From the NCBI RefSeq assembly GCF_050003625.1, contig NC_134400.1, positions 61,318,241 to 61,382,240 on the forward strand: a stretch of DNA of 64,000 bases. Reading direction: 5' to 3'. Under the pieces are notes generated by a model. That model saw nothing but the letters and a program-made list of their open reading frames with translations. It had not been told where the DNA came from and made no database searches. Positions within the stretch are counted from its first letter, which is position 1; each line of letters begins with the position of its first letter. Shown in pieces: positions 11,733-23,242 of this stretch. The position numbers and the translations under genes are program-made. This stretch comes from Haematobia irritans (lineage: Eukaryota; Arthropoda; Insecta; Diptera; Muscidae).

Positions 11733-12029
11733 TAGAATTAAGATTTATTAAATTTTGCATTTTTGGATATAACAGCATTTCAATTTAAATATCTAAATTT
11801 AAGCAGACGGTATTTAAAGGGCTTCTTAATTAAAAAAAAAAAAATAAAAACATATCATGTATTATGTATTATCTTATATTTGCAGCTGATATTTAATCCA
11901 AGTACACTCAATCAAAAACTTATGGAATTTATTAAATATTAGTCTACACTAAAAACAACTATAGCCAATATGACAAAGTTTCCTTGACTGTTTTGTGTAC
12001 TATAGATTAGGTTAAAGTGATAGCCAGGA

Positions 12030-12224
12030 AGGAAAATTTTGGTTAATTTTAGAAAATTTATTTTTTTTTTTAATTTTCCCGTTTTTTAGTTCATTTAACT
12101 AACGTACGCAAAACATTATTAGAGTAAAGGAAAATTTCTCCACACATAATAATTCCATGAACTAAAATAAAGTTCAATTGGCTTTAGTGAAATACTCGTT
12201 GAGAGTTAAATTTTTTTGAGTGCA
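12030..12224. mobile_element. Family A MITE, reversed fragment
   Basis: Runs from GGAAGGAAAATTTTGGTTAA to TTTTTTTGAGTG and is the reverse complement of parts of the 7181-7696 MITE, including the TTTAGTTCATTTAACTAACG block. Confidence 0.65.
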
Positions 12225-12286
12225 GGAAAAAGGATAATGGGTTCAAACCAAGTTTTGGCCGGACAAGGATACGCCGTTTAGACTCG

Positions 12287-12793
12287 GCCACCGTGGTGTA
12301 ATAATTAGCATGTCCACCTTGCATACATAGAGTCATAGGTTCAACTCCAGTTTCGACCGAACACAAAAAAAGTTTTTCAGCGGTGGATTATCGCCGCTCA
12401 GTAATGCTGGTGACATTTCTGAGTGTTTCAAAGCTTCTCTAAGTGGTTTCACTGATGTGGAACGCCCTTCGGTCTCGGCTTTCAGGCTCACTTAGACTAT
12501 TCAGTCTATTGTGATACCGCATTTAACTAAAAGTAACTATTACATATGGACACTTCTACTTTTAACCACTGAACCTTCTCTATAATTTTCTTTTGTTGAA
12601 CCAACCAGATAGTTAACAGACGGCTTAAGTTAACGTTTTTTAATATAATTATAAAAGTAGGACCCTTGCCATTGAGCAAAACATTGAACCGGGCAGCACT
12701 CAGTGATATGAGAGAAGTTCCCCAAGGTGGTATCACAATGGATTGAAAGTTTAAGTGAGCCTAAAGAATCGGGCTGCCACTACACCTAACCTA
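12287..12793 (+). mobile_element. tRNA-derived SINE, split by a LINE 3' fragment
   Basis: The 5' head (12,288-12,365) is tRNA-like: CCACCGTGGTGTAATAATT, TTGCATACATAG, then GGTTCAACTCC as a B-box-like element and CGACCGAACAC. The body follows to CGGCTTT near 12,482, is interrupted by LINE sequence in the opposite sense to about 12,653, and resumes at GGACCCTTGCC. It ends CGGGCTGCCACTACACCTAACC. The same SINE is intact at 60,261-60,605. Confidence 0.8.
12483..12653 (-). mobile_element. LINE 3' end inserted in SINE
   Basis: CAGGCTCACTTAGACTATTC through AACCAACCAGATAG and CTTAAGTTAACG matches the 3' untranslated end of the LINE at 21.2 kb in the same (minus) orientation. It is a 5'-truncated insertion about 170 bp long lying inside the SINE. 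Confidence 0.75.
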
Positions 12794-12893
12794 AGACTCG
12801 GCTATAAAAAAAGGAGGTTCAGCTTAACTTACATTAAAAGAGAAATTCACCATCTGTTATACCACAATGGACTGCAGGCCTAAGTGAGCCTGT

Positions 12894-13616
12894 GGCGAAG
12901 ACTGGTACAAGACTGGTGGTACAATATTGTACTCAATTCTCTACTTCTTTCGCTCGGAATTTATACCAAATACCAAAATTATTAGTGTAAAGGCAAAATC
13001 TTTGGAACCGGTCATGCTTATTTCAGTGTAATGGGTTCACTGTTTTTTTGAGTATGTCCCTTTAGAACTTGTAACGCTTTAAAAAATAACTGTTGGTTTC
13101 TTGCAAATACTACCTTCTAATAATTTTTATAAAAAAAAATAATAAAAAATTAATTTAAATACAATAGTATGAATGTGTTTTTTTCAAAATTGGATCTTTA
13201 AAGCCTAAAGGGACATGTCTATTAAACATGGGTTTGTCATTGACGGGGTAAATTTACACTTTAAGACACGACTTGGACCCGTTCCAAAGGACACATCCTA
13301 GGACAAACTAATAAGACCACCCCGTAGACAGGTCCTCATGAACTAGTTTGGGCATCCGAATCCAGTTTGAGCATCCGAATCGCACTAACATAGAAAAACT
13401 TTTCGAATATATTGATTTAATAAAAATGGTATAATGAAGATGAAGGTATAATAAGTAGAAAAATCTATAAATTATGTGAAATTTTGAAAATTGCGACAAA
13501 CTGGAGCACTGGTACCAGTCCCGTGATAGGCCCGTTAATTCTATGCATAAATATTTTGTTCAGCTTAAATTAATATTTGTAGAAGTAGAAGTTTCTTAAA
13601 TGACTCATAATCGATA
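12894..13616. other. Family B fragment plus unassigned sequence
   Basis: 12,925-13,030 is a reversed end of a family B MITE (CTTTGGAACCGG-like block, then TTTCAGTG). The rest, to 13,616, is AT-rich and shows no gene. Confidence 0.5.
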
Positions 13617-13809
13617 CACCCATAGAAAAAATCATGAATGGCGTGGTCATTTCGAAACGATCCGTTCATGAAAGTGAATCAACACACATGTGGTGTCAAA
13701 CTGAGAACAGATGGGGTCAATCTGACAACGTAAAAATGACACCATACGTTGTCAAAACAACAACCAGCGTTCATGATCTGAAAATGTAATGGTTACGAAT
13801 TTATAAACA

Positions 13810-14296
13810 AAATAAAAAAGTGAACTGCTTTATAGGAAGAATGAACTACCACGCACGAAAATTGAACTAAATTTTACTCCACATTTTGAGATTTCCACAA
13901 AGCGTTGTTAAAACCAGGAAATTTTAATGCCCTGTTGTACTTTTTAACTATAGTTCACGAAATTACATCATCTCATAGAAGAAAAAAATTAACTAAAAGT
14001 AAAGAAGAAAATCATTGGCGCCAAATCATGACCATTTTAACCATACAGTAGTTCATTCTTATTATTTTTGGGAATCGTACGAAAATTTTTATTCGTTTTA
14101 GTTCATGTTGAACTTATGTGTACGGACGTTATACTCACGTTTAGTTCATAAAATTTTTGATACATACTTAAAGATTTCATTAAGCTGTGGAAAATTTCGA
14201 TAAGAATAATAAAATTTAACTACAAGCAAATAATTTTTTTCCAATAAAAATAAGTTAAATTTAGCGTTAGTTTAACTACGGAAATTTTTTTCTGTG
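13810..14296. mobile_element. TA-target MITE, family C, copy 2
   Basis: Nearly co-linear with 10,676-11,172, from AAAAAAGTGAACTGCTTTAT to ACGGAAATTTTTTTCTGTG. It lies within family D copy 2, so family C was active after family D. Confidence 0.78.
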
Positions 14297-14298
14297 TA

Positions 14299-14367
14299 CC
14301 GTGACTCGAACCCGTGTTGCCTGCACGATATGCGTTAACAGTCGCCTTAGCACATTGCACCAACGGC
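14299..14367 (-). ncRNA. tRNA-like segment in family D
   Basis: On the minus strand it reads GCCGTTGGTGCAATGTGC, an anticodon-arm-like middle, then CACGGGTTCGAGTCACGG with a good B box (GGTTCGAGTC). About 69 bp. The outer stem does not pair as in a working tRNA, so this is a tRNA-derived promoter relic, not a tRNA gene. Family D copy 1 has lost most of it. Confidence 0.5.
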
Positions 14368-14410
14368 GGAGTTGCCATAACAACGTCATTACAAGTTTGC
14401 AAGATGTATC

Positions 14411-16144
14411 GGGGGAACATGTATAATTAGAGAAAAATATTTGACTCAAGCACTTCCACAAATTATTTACAATTTGAGCAAATTGTGAAAAGGTTTTTGA
14501 TGTTGAGGAAGAATGTATTTGAATAAGCCATTTGAGATATACAAGAATTTGTTATAAATTCCACATACGTACACTGTAGCACTATCTTTTACTGTGGGCA
14601 AAAACCAGGATAAATTTTTGTAAAATGAAAAATTTTTAGTTATTCTTTTAACTCAATTTCATCCCCTTCAAAGTTATCTCATCCCCGTAAAATACACTTA
14701 CAGGTCCCGAAACATGGAAAATAGTCGCTTTCCGGTATGTATAGCAATCAGAAGCTTCTTCTATTCAGCTTTTATCTCCTTAATCTACTCGTATTGCAGT
14801 CCACGGATTGGTTTGTGAAAACAAAACAAAAGTATTTATTTCACATACAAAATAGAAAATTAACGTACACAACTATGCATTTCAATAAAATAAAATGTAT
14901 AGAAATCAGTTTTTTATGCAAATAACATTAACATAAAAATAATTTTCTAGTTAAACAAAAATATTTCATAATTTTTGTATAAAAAATCTATTTTTCTAAA
15001 ATATTGTTACTAATTAAGTAACATTTTTATTCAAAAAATAAATATTTTGAAACTCAAGAAAAAGTCCCGCGTTTTCAAAAACAGGTGATTTTTTATGGTG
15101 TTTCCGATAGATATGTCTATATGTGGCTATTTGTTTATACTGTACTAGAATGTTATCATCTTTTCCACATTCTGAGTAAATCATTATCAATTTTGGTATA
15201 AAAACAACTTGAGTTTTTTCATTTTAGGTTATTTTTGGAACAGATGAATTATTCTCCAACTATTATCTAATTTTAGCTGTGGAGAGTGGAAGAATCATGA
15301 TTATATGTACGAATTTTGACAAAACTCGAAAAGCCAAAGCCATGTTTTGTTTCCAAATTGTTTCCCAAAAATTTTCAAATTTATTTTAATATTTCCAAAA
15401 ATTTCTTCAAAATGTAAAAACTTTAACTCCCTTAACTATGTGTCTAATGAACGGAGTTAGCATGGTTAAAATCGGAAAAAATCGGAATTGTCAATTTTCT
15501 GAGTAAAAAATCGTCGAAATGCCGATAAATCGGCAAAATTGGCAGCCCTGGTTGTCCTACAAAACTCTTCGTAGATTTCAATACTTATTATTGAAATTAT
15601 ACTATTGTTAAAAACTATAAAATATATTTTTTCTTTTTGTTTAAATTAAAATTAGTATTGAATAAGTTAAAGGTACTAACTATTAATGCACATAATGCAC
15701 ATTATCCTAGTACTACGTTAATAAGATATTAGCCTTGCTGTATTAGGAATGAACTAAATAAATAAATATAAATAAAAAAAAATAAATAAATACGTAAATG
15801 TCACACTACGAGATTTTCCTACGCCGTTATTTTCTAATTAAATAGTGTTTTACTTTATAAATCAGAGTCGAAGAAGAGCACGCCGATGTTGCTTCTTCAC
15901 TTTGTACTCTGTTCTAAATGTAAACAAACTTCTTTCAATAACATTTTTCACAAAAACACCAAAAAAATAACTTACAAAGTATTGTAAGAAAATTAGCTTG
16001 AGTTGAAAGTGGGTTATTTTATGTTTATGTTATGAACATTTTTTTATGTTTAAATGAATTATATTTCAATAAATTGGAATTAAATATTTTTATTATTATT
16101 ATTTTTTTTTTTTTTTGAAAAAGTGTGCTCTTTTTATAAGCTGA
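14411..16144. other. AT-rich, no recognised gene
   Basis: About 1.7 kb, very AT-rich, with A/T runs near 15,775 and 16,100. Nothing coding is visible. The last 300 bp (15,840-16,140) may be the interior of the element whose right end is at 16,724. Confidence 0.45.
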
Positions 16145-16724
16145 ATGCTCTGTACTACACATTAGTTCATCGCATCTGCTGACAATTTGCTCTAGGAACA
16201 ATATTCGTAAAGGAACATCAGTTTAAGAACGATGAAAAGTTTAACTTAAAATTAACAAAACCTTCATGAAATGTTATCAACACATTTTTGACAAAAATAT
16301 CTATAAATTTAATGACATATGAACTAAAAATATTACACTGAGAAATATTCTACCAACTAAATATTATTAACTATAGTAATTGCCAATAAGAAATTGCTAT
16401 CCGCTTTCAAGTTAATTTTTCGTAAAAAAATATTTTCTCATACAAAAACTCTATATAGTAAATGGAACTTATTATTTAGAAAGTATTTTACACTTCATAA
16501 GTAGTTTTATAGTATGACGAAAGAATTTTTAACTACCAGTTAAGGAAATTTCCATCGTATTTTGTAGGCCATGAACTAAACGATTGCTACTTAAAATTTG
16601 TAAAATTTCCTTTCGAGTAGTTAATTTTCGTTGAGGATACGAAAAATGAACTAAAATTCTGGAAAACTCTTGTAATAAATTATTGTAAAAATCTTTTTAA
16701 ATTTACAAGACACTTTTTTGTGTG
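16145..16724 (+). mobile_element. Right terminal region (block K) of a TA-target element
   Basis: Begins CTCTGTACTACACATTAGTTC and ends TTTTTTGTGTG followed by TA (16,725-16,726). The block is repeated at 55,150-55,737 in the same orientation at about 85-90% by eye, while the sequences just to its left differ between the two places. Shared terminal DNA with different interiors is typical of non-autonomous TIR families. Confidence 0.65.
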
Positions 16725-16725
16725 T

Positions 16726-16898
16726 AAGAAAAGTTTAATTCCCTCCATTTGATAAAATGCTCGCAAATATGGTAAGTTACAAAGTTATATAAAGAACTAA
16801 AAAATATATTTTATTACAAGTTCATTTTTAACAACTTTCATTATTCCTTCCATTTTTTTCAGCAAGATATGTGAAAAATATACTTATGATGAATAAAA
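16726..16898 (+). pseudogene. Conserved terminal exon pair, copy 1
   Basis: In one frame the joined exons read EKFNSLHLIKCSQIC then KICEKYTYDE and stop; the Cys at the join is split TG/C by the intron 16,772-16,862 (91 nt, GT...AG). The copy at 53.4-53.6 kb reads the same with F/L, S/P and Y/F changes, one whole-codon indel and four silent changes. The pattern suggests past coding constraint. The family is unknown to me; the closely spaced cysteines could bind metal, but that is speculation. Upstream exons are absent here, so this copy is a fragment. Confidence 0.5.
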
Positions 16899-17439
16899 AA
16901 TTAAGGATAAATCAAAATCAAAATGTCCAAACAGCGAGATAAAATAAACTACTTTCTTGTTCCATGTGGCCGTAATTGCTATTCACAAAAACCATTGTAT
17001 TAAGAACTTCCATCATAAGTTTTTATAATAAAGTCCTTTTGTTTAAAGAAAGTATACTTTGAATGTATGAACATTTTCGTAATAGTATAACTGTTTGTTG
17101 TTCGTTTAATTATTTAATTTCCCTGTACTGTGGAATGATTGATTTAAAAATAGTTTAGTCGTCGACATTTTAAAGAGACTGTTACCCAAATTTTATTATC
17201 GGGTTTCCCAAAAAATAATCAAGTTAACCAAAATAATACTGACTTTTAAATTTGGTAGGGGTATATAAATCTATTGGTGTTGTAAAATTGAACTAAAGTA
17301 CAATGTCATAGATGAACTAAAATTTAAGAGAATCATATAGTAGACAATTAGAAAAAAATCTTAAGGGCTAGATCATGGTCAATACTACTACAGTTTAGTT
17401 CATTTTGCAATGGAAAAGGGTTCACTGTTTTTTTCAGTG
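16727..17439 (+). mobile_element. 3' part of exon-bearing TA-target element (block L)
   Basis: This is the reverse complement, with differences, of 52,892-53,595. It contains the same last two exon-like segments: a segment ending CGCAAATATG before GTAAGT at 16,771/16,772, and a segment starting CAAGATATGTG after TTTTTTTCAG at 16,863, ending in TAA within 40 nt. The element's outer end is TTTTTTTCAGTG at 17,439. The 5' part is missing; block K abuts it at a TA. Confidence 0.65.
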
Positions 17440-18430
17440 TGCATCAAAAAATCCACTCTTGATTCTTTGGTAAACGCAAATGTAAGTATATTACTGATAA
17501 TGACATTGACATGACATTTGTTCCATATGTCATTAGCAGTTCTGTCGACTCAAAACAGAACATTCACTAACACCTTACTTTTTGCCCACAATATTCTCCT
17601 AAGGAAGGATTCCCCTGAAGATTCCTTTAATTGCAAATTACTACCCACTTTTCTGTTTTGTATTTGCTGAAGTTGTCCATACCACAGCTTTTCCAGCAGG
17701 TATTTACATTCGTAACCAGTTTCCCGAATAGATTCAAAGAAACAGCCTTTACACAACATAATCATAGAAAACCACAGCCATTTGAGAGTTTAATTACAAA
17801 CAAAGCCTCTCCAAACTCGAAACCATCAATGCTGTAACGTCCACCACAAGTCAAGCGTCTACATGAAAAGGATATAGTAAAGGTAACGTAAACATAAATA
17901 TTTATGGTGATTAAAGAGTCTTGAAGCTAATAATGGTCACACACAGACAAAGATTACAACTGCAAATATAGCTGGACGCACATACGTACATACGTTAACA
18001 CCAGCTAACATGAACCATCCCAAAATCATACATATATACGTATGTATATCCAATTGCACATACAGGCACACACAAACACCATACATACTCTCGCTTTTGT
18101 AATCACAAACAATTGTAAACATTTATTTAACATTTGAAATGTAAACAAAATTAAAACACGCATTCCATTTGTAGGTCCCACTTCTCACTCTTATAAAAAT
18201 GTTCTCCCTATGACCATGCCATGTCTCTGTTTATGTTCCTCTTTAAAATACGATGTTTTCCTAAACTAAATAAACATTTGTCCCTGAGCCCAAAACCACA
18301 GCTCACAGAAACAATTTCAATTGTACCCACTTCTACATACATTTATAGAGTCATTTTTGACGGAACTCTATGAGGCATTCCAGCAGTGAAAGTATCACGG
18401 CCGTCATCCCTCAATATAGAATACTTCGCA
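17440..18430. other. Unassigned, mostly single-copy sequence
   Basis: About 1 kb with CATACGTACATACG-type short repeats near 17,975-18,065. No gene recognised. Confidence 0.4.
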
Positions 18431-19058
18431 CACTGAAAAAAATATTGTCGTGAGACCAAAGATTTCATGTCCTTAAAATACTAATGTAAATTTTGCTTAG
18501 CGTAGAAGACGCATTTCTCTAATATAAAGTTTTTTTCCCTTTCCAAAAGTCGACAAACTTTTCAATGAAGTCGTGTTGTCCTTATAATGAAGTTATTTGG
18601 CTTAAAAAAGGGTATCATAACATGAAAGAAAAACATTTTTGGCTAAGGCCAGCTTGACTTTAATAATTCAGAAAAATTCTTTAAAATTAATGAAATTGTT
18701 TTTAAATTTGTGGTATTTTTGCATCTTGATTACAAAGCAAAAAATCGTTCAAAAATAGGACATGTTTTTAAACACTTTCTTTTAAAGACGTTTTTGGAAG
18801 TCGTCTATGAATTTGGAAAATAAAGTTGTCATTAACTTGGTTTTAAAGGACTTTGATAGCATATGAAGAAAAAAAGCTGAAAAAGCAAAAAATTAAAATT
18901 TGATTCCTAGAGTCAAGTACACAAAACCCCAAGTTAAACGAGAATTGTATCTTAAAAGTATCCTTACTTCAATTCTCCGCTTCTTTGGCTCGAAATCAAT
19001 ACCAACATTTTTAAAGTAAAGACAAAATCTTTGGAACCGGGCATGCTTTTTTTCAGTG
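18431..19058. mobile_element. TA-target MITE, family B, copy 2
   Basis: Ends CACTGAAAAAAATATTGTCG and the complement of CACTGAAAAAAAGCATGCCC, flanked by CA on both sides. It is the reverse complement of the 42,303-42,957 copy over most of its 628 bp. Confidence 0.82.
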
Positions 19059-19211
19059 CACGAATTGTAAGGTGGTTCAATAGAGCCCTTTAGTTTGGGC
19101 TCGCGTAGACTATTCATACCAGGGATGAAAAGTCGGGTTTTAAAAGGTTATAAAATGAACACAAAAAAGTACTTTCTGATACCAAATGGTACTTAATATT
19201 GTTTATGTTTT

Positions 19212-20990
19212 TATACCCTTCACCACTACTGTGGTACAGGGAATAATAAGTTTGTGCATTTGTATGTAACGCCAAGAAGGAAAAGTCTGAGGCCCATTGT
19301 TTAGTATACCGATCGTCTTAGAATTAAATTCCGTCCGTCCGTCTTTCTGTCTGTCTGTTCATGTATTTTTGTGTGCAAAGTACAGGTCGCAGTTTAAGTC
19401 CAATCGTCCTCAAATTTGGCATAGGGTGGTTTTTTGGGACAGAGACAATCGCTATTGGTTTTGGAAAAAATCGGCTCAAATTTAACTGCCACATATATTT
19501 ATATATCTGGTCATAGTTGGCGTGTTTATCAACCGATTTCCTTCAAATTCCGTACATCCTAATATTTTATGAGTCTCTAAAAACTTGCAAAATATCAACC
19601 AAATCGGTTCAGATTTAGAAATAGCTCCCATATATATCATCCGATTTAGACTCATATGACTATAGAGGCCAAAGTTTACTACCGATTTTCGTGAAATTTT
19701 GCATAGAGAGCAGTATTGATATTCTATCAATGCTTGGTAAATTTGATTTAAATCGGTTCAGATTTAGATATAGCTCCCCTATATATCTTTCGTCCGATTT
19801 GCACTTATATAGCCTCAAAAGCCAGAGTTTTGCCCTGACTTGCTTAAAATTTTGCACGAGAGGTACGTTCTATAGTATCGTTAATTGTGCCAAGTGTGGT
19901 TGAAATCGGTTCAGATTTAGATATAGCTCCCATATATCTTTCTCCCGATTTACACTCATATGACCACGGAGGCCAAAGTTATACTCCCAATTAGGTGAAA
20001 TTTTGCAGAGATTTCAGAATTATTATTCTAACTATGCATGTCAAATTTGGTCAAAATCGTTTCAGATTTAGATACAGCTCCCATCTATGTGTACGCCAGA
20101 GTTGGGGAAATATGGTAGAATGTTTCATATTTTAATCCCATTTTTAATGGCATTTTCCTCCAATTGACTTGATAGGTTCTAGAGAGAATGTATTTAATTC
20201 GCTATTTAAGTATGTCAAGTGTGATCTAATTTGGTTCAGATTTAAATAAATCCTCAATATAGTTGTTCTTCCGGTTTATACAAATATGGCCAAAATACCC
20301 ACATTTTACACAAAATTCTGTGATGATTTCCAAATATCGTAATCATATAGCACACATTGTAATCATTAGCGTAGCTAGGGGGGCTATAGACCCCTAGCTA
20401 AAAATTTATAGACTGAACTAATAGATTCAATTATTGTTTTATTTCATAAAAAAGAATACAAAAATAGACATCAAAATAATATATAATAAAGCAATTAAAA
20501 GTAGTTCCACACTTTTCCCAGCAAAAAAATTGTAATTCGATTGTGCATGAAAGTCTTTAGCGGAACTTTGTGCGGTTGTATATACTTGTTTAATTTTTAT
20601 AAAAATGTAGAATCGTAAATAGGTTTTCAAATTCTGGGGGGGCTAAATTTTTTCTGGGGGGGGGGTCTAAGCCCCCTCCCCAGAGGCCTTCCTACGCTTA
20701 TGATTGTAATGCCAGACTTTCCACCGAATGGTTGTGTTTTAAATAAGGCTCCGACTTGTGGAAATATCGCCCGACTTGGCCAAATAATATATCATAACCC
20801 TCAATAGACCACATATCTTCAAATCGGTTAAGATATAGATATTTGAATATGGGAATGTAAACCTTCATAATAACTCCAAAGAAATTTGAAGGAGTTGAGA
20901 TGGTAACTCACATTGTGGTGTACATAGTGGTGAAGGGTATAATATAGTCGGCCCCGCCCGACTTTAGACTTTACTTACTTGTTTTATAAT
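19212..20990. mobile_element. DINE-1/mini-me-type element, subfamily I, copy 2 (reverse)
   Basis: Starts TATACCCTTCACCACTACTG, with GTAACGCCAAGAAGG and (GTCC/GTCT)n close behind, and ends GGCCCCGCCCGACTTTAGAC. It is the reverse complement of the layout at 3.9-5.5 kb. It is interrupted by a hAT-like MITE at 20,364-20,702. Confidence 0.8.
20364..20702. mobile_element. hAT-like MITE with 8-bp target duplication
   Basis: Terminal inverted repeats CATTAGCGTAG / CATAAGCGTAG, and identical 8-bp flanks ATTGTAAT at 20,356-20,363 and 20,703-20,710. An 8-bp duplication is typical of hAT elements. The 339-bp body is G/C-run rich at both ends (GGGGGG, CCCCCTCCCC) with no transposase. Confidence 0.8.
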
Positions 20991-21211
20991 TAAAACGACA
21001 AAAGGAAACATGAATATGGCAGGAATATGTACACTAAGTAAGCGCCCTCAGGGCACTAAAGCCAATGGATAAACTTCCTGTTTGTAAAAATTTTTACGAA
21101 GTTAATTTGAATTTTTGTTTTTTATTTTATGAATTTAAATGAGTTTAAGCAAACTTCTACCATTTTAGGAAAATATGAACTATTTTATTTTTTAGTAAAA
21201 TTGTGCACTAG

Positions 21212-22455
21212 GTTAGGTTAGGTTAAAGTGGCAGCCCGATTAAATTTCAGGCCCACTTAGACTATTCAGTCCATTGTGATACCACATTTAACTAAAAGTA
21301 CCTATTACATATGGGCACTTCTAGTCTTAACCACTGAACCTTTTCTATTATTTACTTTTGTGGAACCAACCAGATTGCTCCAAAAACATTAACAAACTGC
21401 TTAAGTTAACGTTTTCCAGGTCAGCCAGTAACCTAAAGCTATATGCCCCTAAAATTTGCTTACGCCTTGTGCCAAATGCAGGACATACAATAGTCATTAT
21501 ACTTCGTACCAATAGTTTTTGCAAATTCGCCTATCAGGCAGCGACACGTTATAGCAGATATCAGGAGTGCTATCTGACGCCTTGAGAACACTAGCATATC
21601 TAGTGTGCGGTTTAAGTTTAAATGGGGCCATATTTGCTTGGTGTCGCTACAACCCTTGCAATTTTCCCATCGAATATTGGCCATCTTAACAGCCTTCTCA
21701 CGCAGTAAGAGCTTGCAGGTGGCCATAGGCATACCAACAGATTCTAGTTCCCCTGGAATATGTAAGGTAGTTCCTAGCCTTGCTAACACATCTGCTTCGC
21801 AGTTCCCCGGTATGTTCCTATGGTCACGCACCCATATTAGGTGATTATTGTACTGCTCAGCCATCTCGTTGAGAGATTTGCGGCAGTCTATGGCCGTTTT
21901 CGAGTTAAGGAACACAGAGTCCAAGGATTTTATTGCAGGTTGACTGTCTGAGTATATATTAATGCCAATATTTGTTGGAACATTACTTCTCAGCCAATTC
22001 ACCACCTCTCTTATTGCCAATATTTCAGCCTGAAAAACACTACAGTGATTAGGTAATCTTTTCGCTATTCGAATTTCCAGATCTTTAGAATATACTCCGA
22101 ACCCCACTTGTCCATTCAATTTGGAGCCATCGGTATAGAAATCTATATATCTTTTATTCCCCGGGGTCTGTGTACACCACGCTTCACCGTTGGGAATTAG
22201 AGTTTCAAACTTTTTGTCGAAAAGTGGTTTTGCCAGGGTGTAATCCACTACGTTAGGCGCATCTGGCATTACTTCGAGGACCGAACTGTGACCGTACATT
22301 ATTTCCTTTGGCTGATCGCTTTTGTATACCTTCATATGGATATCATGAAAGCCATAACTTACACGTCCTTGGGTCTGGGCTAGATGTGGCAGCGACTCTA
22401 TGTTTAATATAAACACCGCATGTCGTCTTGGTCCATCCACCTCATCATCCATTGT
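21212..22455 (-). mobile_element. LINE with RNase H, internally deleted, (CCTAA)n tail
   Basis: A minus-strand non-LTR retrotransposon. Its 3' end is at 21,212, where the tail reads CCTAACCTAACC on the minus strand; the 3' untranslated region (AAGTGAGCCTGAAATTTAA region) is shared with the local SINE. Only the C-terminal part of ORF1 and the RNase H region remain; the reverse transcriptase is gone. It belongs to one of the RNase H-bearing clades (I, R1 or LOA type); I cannot choose among them from this piece. Confidence 0.82.
21460..22452 (-). pseudogene. Chimeric LINE ORF: ORF1 C-terminus fused to RNase H
   Basis: A 330-residue open frame. Residues 1 to about 47 (VDGPRRHAVFILNIESLP, then VSYGF and KVYKSD) look like the C-terminal end of a DUF4780-type ORF1 protein, as in the partial ORF at 33.3-34.2 kb. 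Residues about 104-235 are an RNase H domain with all four acidic residues: D108 in YTDGSK, E143 in FQAEILA, D169 in YSDSQ, and D221 in GNCEAD after WVRDH. The reverse transcriptase and endonuclease that should separate the two are missing, so an internal deletion fused them in frame. The C-terminal Cys/His motif seen in the sister copy at 24.9 kb (CMSC...HLLC) is cut by a further deletion of about 50 bp. An in-frame stop lies just before the ATG. No activity is expected without the reverse transcriptase. Confidence 0.82.
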
Positions 22456-23242
22456 GCACTATATTTGTATACAACTTTTTTTTTCTTATTTTTAGTTCAC
22501 GTCATTAAAGTTAGCAAAAACTAATTCAAATAAGGAACATTTACTCATATTGTGCAAAATTTAACTAAAATCAAGTAATCTTCATGAACTAAGTATACAC
22601 TATGGTATTTATAAGATAATTTAATACTGAAAAGGGTTTGCACGGCTTCGCGTTATTCAAATCAGTTTAAACTATCAGATAATATCAAATAATATCAGAT
22701 AATAATCAGACTATCAAATAAGAGGTTCAATTGTGGAAGCGTATACCTTAGTTTCTCTTTGTAAATACAGGAACTCCCATCACACGCAGAGAACAAACAT
22801 GATTGTCACAATCATATTCGAAGAGCAAAATAATATGATAGGAGCTGTTTTTGCGGCAACCATGTAACATTTTCACCTGTAACCATGTTGGCTCAGTGAA
22901 CATGGTTCTAAGAAAAATAAAATTGTCCTCACCTAAAATGTTATTATATTGATAAAAAGAATTTGGTTTCCATTAAAAGACAATGGTCAAGATCAAAACT
23001 GTTTTTCCAGTTAAAAGAACATGGTCATAACCTAAAATGTTTTAATCTTTATGAAAAAAAACCTTTTTCGTCGTCGAAAAAAAGGACGCCACATGAGAAA
23101 AGAAAACACAAAATTAACTTTATTTATTTGTTTTTATTTATTTATAAACTAATTCATTGTTTATTTGTATTCACTATGTCGCGCAAGCAAACATCACATA
23201 TTTTTACACATTCTCTTTTGGTTCAATTTCAACAATAAGTAA

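Larger units (their letters stand above)
12262..12893 (+). mobile_element. Old SINE copy split by a younger SINE
   Basis: Left piece 12,262-12,286 (around ACGCCGTTTAGACTCGG) and right piece 12,794-12,893 (ACTCGGCTATAAAAAAAGG to AAGTGAGCCTG) together match the SINE body seen intact at 60.3-60.6 kb. The break point carries AGACTCGG on both sides of the younger SINE, consistent with a target duplication. Confidence 0.65.
13617..14410. mobile_element. Family D MITE, copy 2, interrupted by family C MITE
   Basis: 13,617-13,809 starts CACCCATAGAAAAAATCATG and follows family D copy 1. The sequence breaks at AATTTATAAACAAAA, where a family C MITE is inserted, and resumes at 14,297 with CCGTGACTCGAACCCG, again paralleling copy 1 (TATCCGCTACCGTGACTCG). 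Its right end beyond about 14,410 is lost. Confidence 0.7.
21032..22615. mobile_element. AACTAAA-type MITE split by a LINE
   Basis: Left piece about 21,032-21,211 (from CACTAAGTAAGCGCCCTCAG), right piece about 22,460-22,615 (to CATGAACTAAGTATACAC), both with TTTAGTTC/GAACTAAA motifs, on either side of the LINE at 21,212-22,455. Borders are approximate. Confidence 0.45.
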
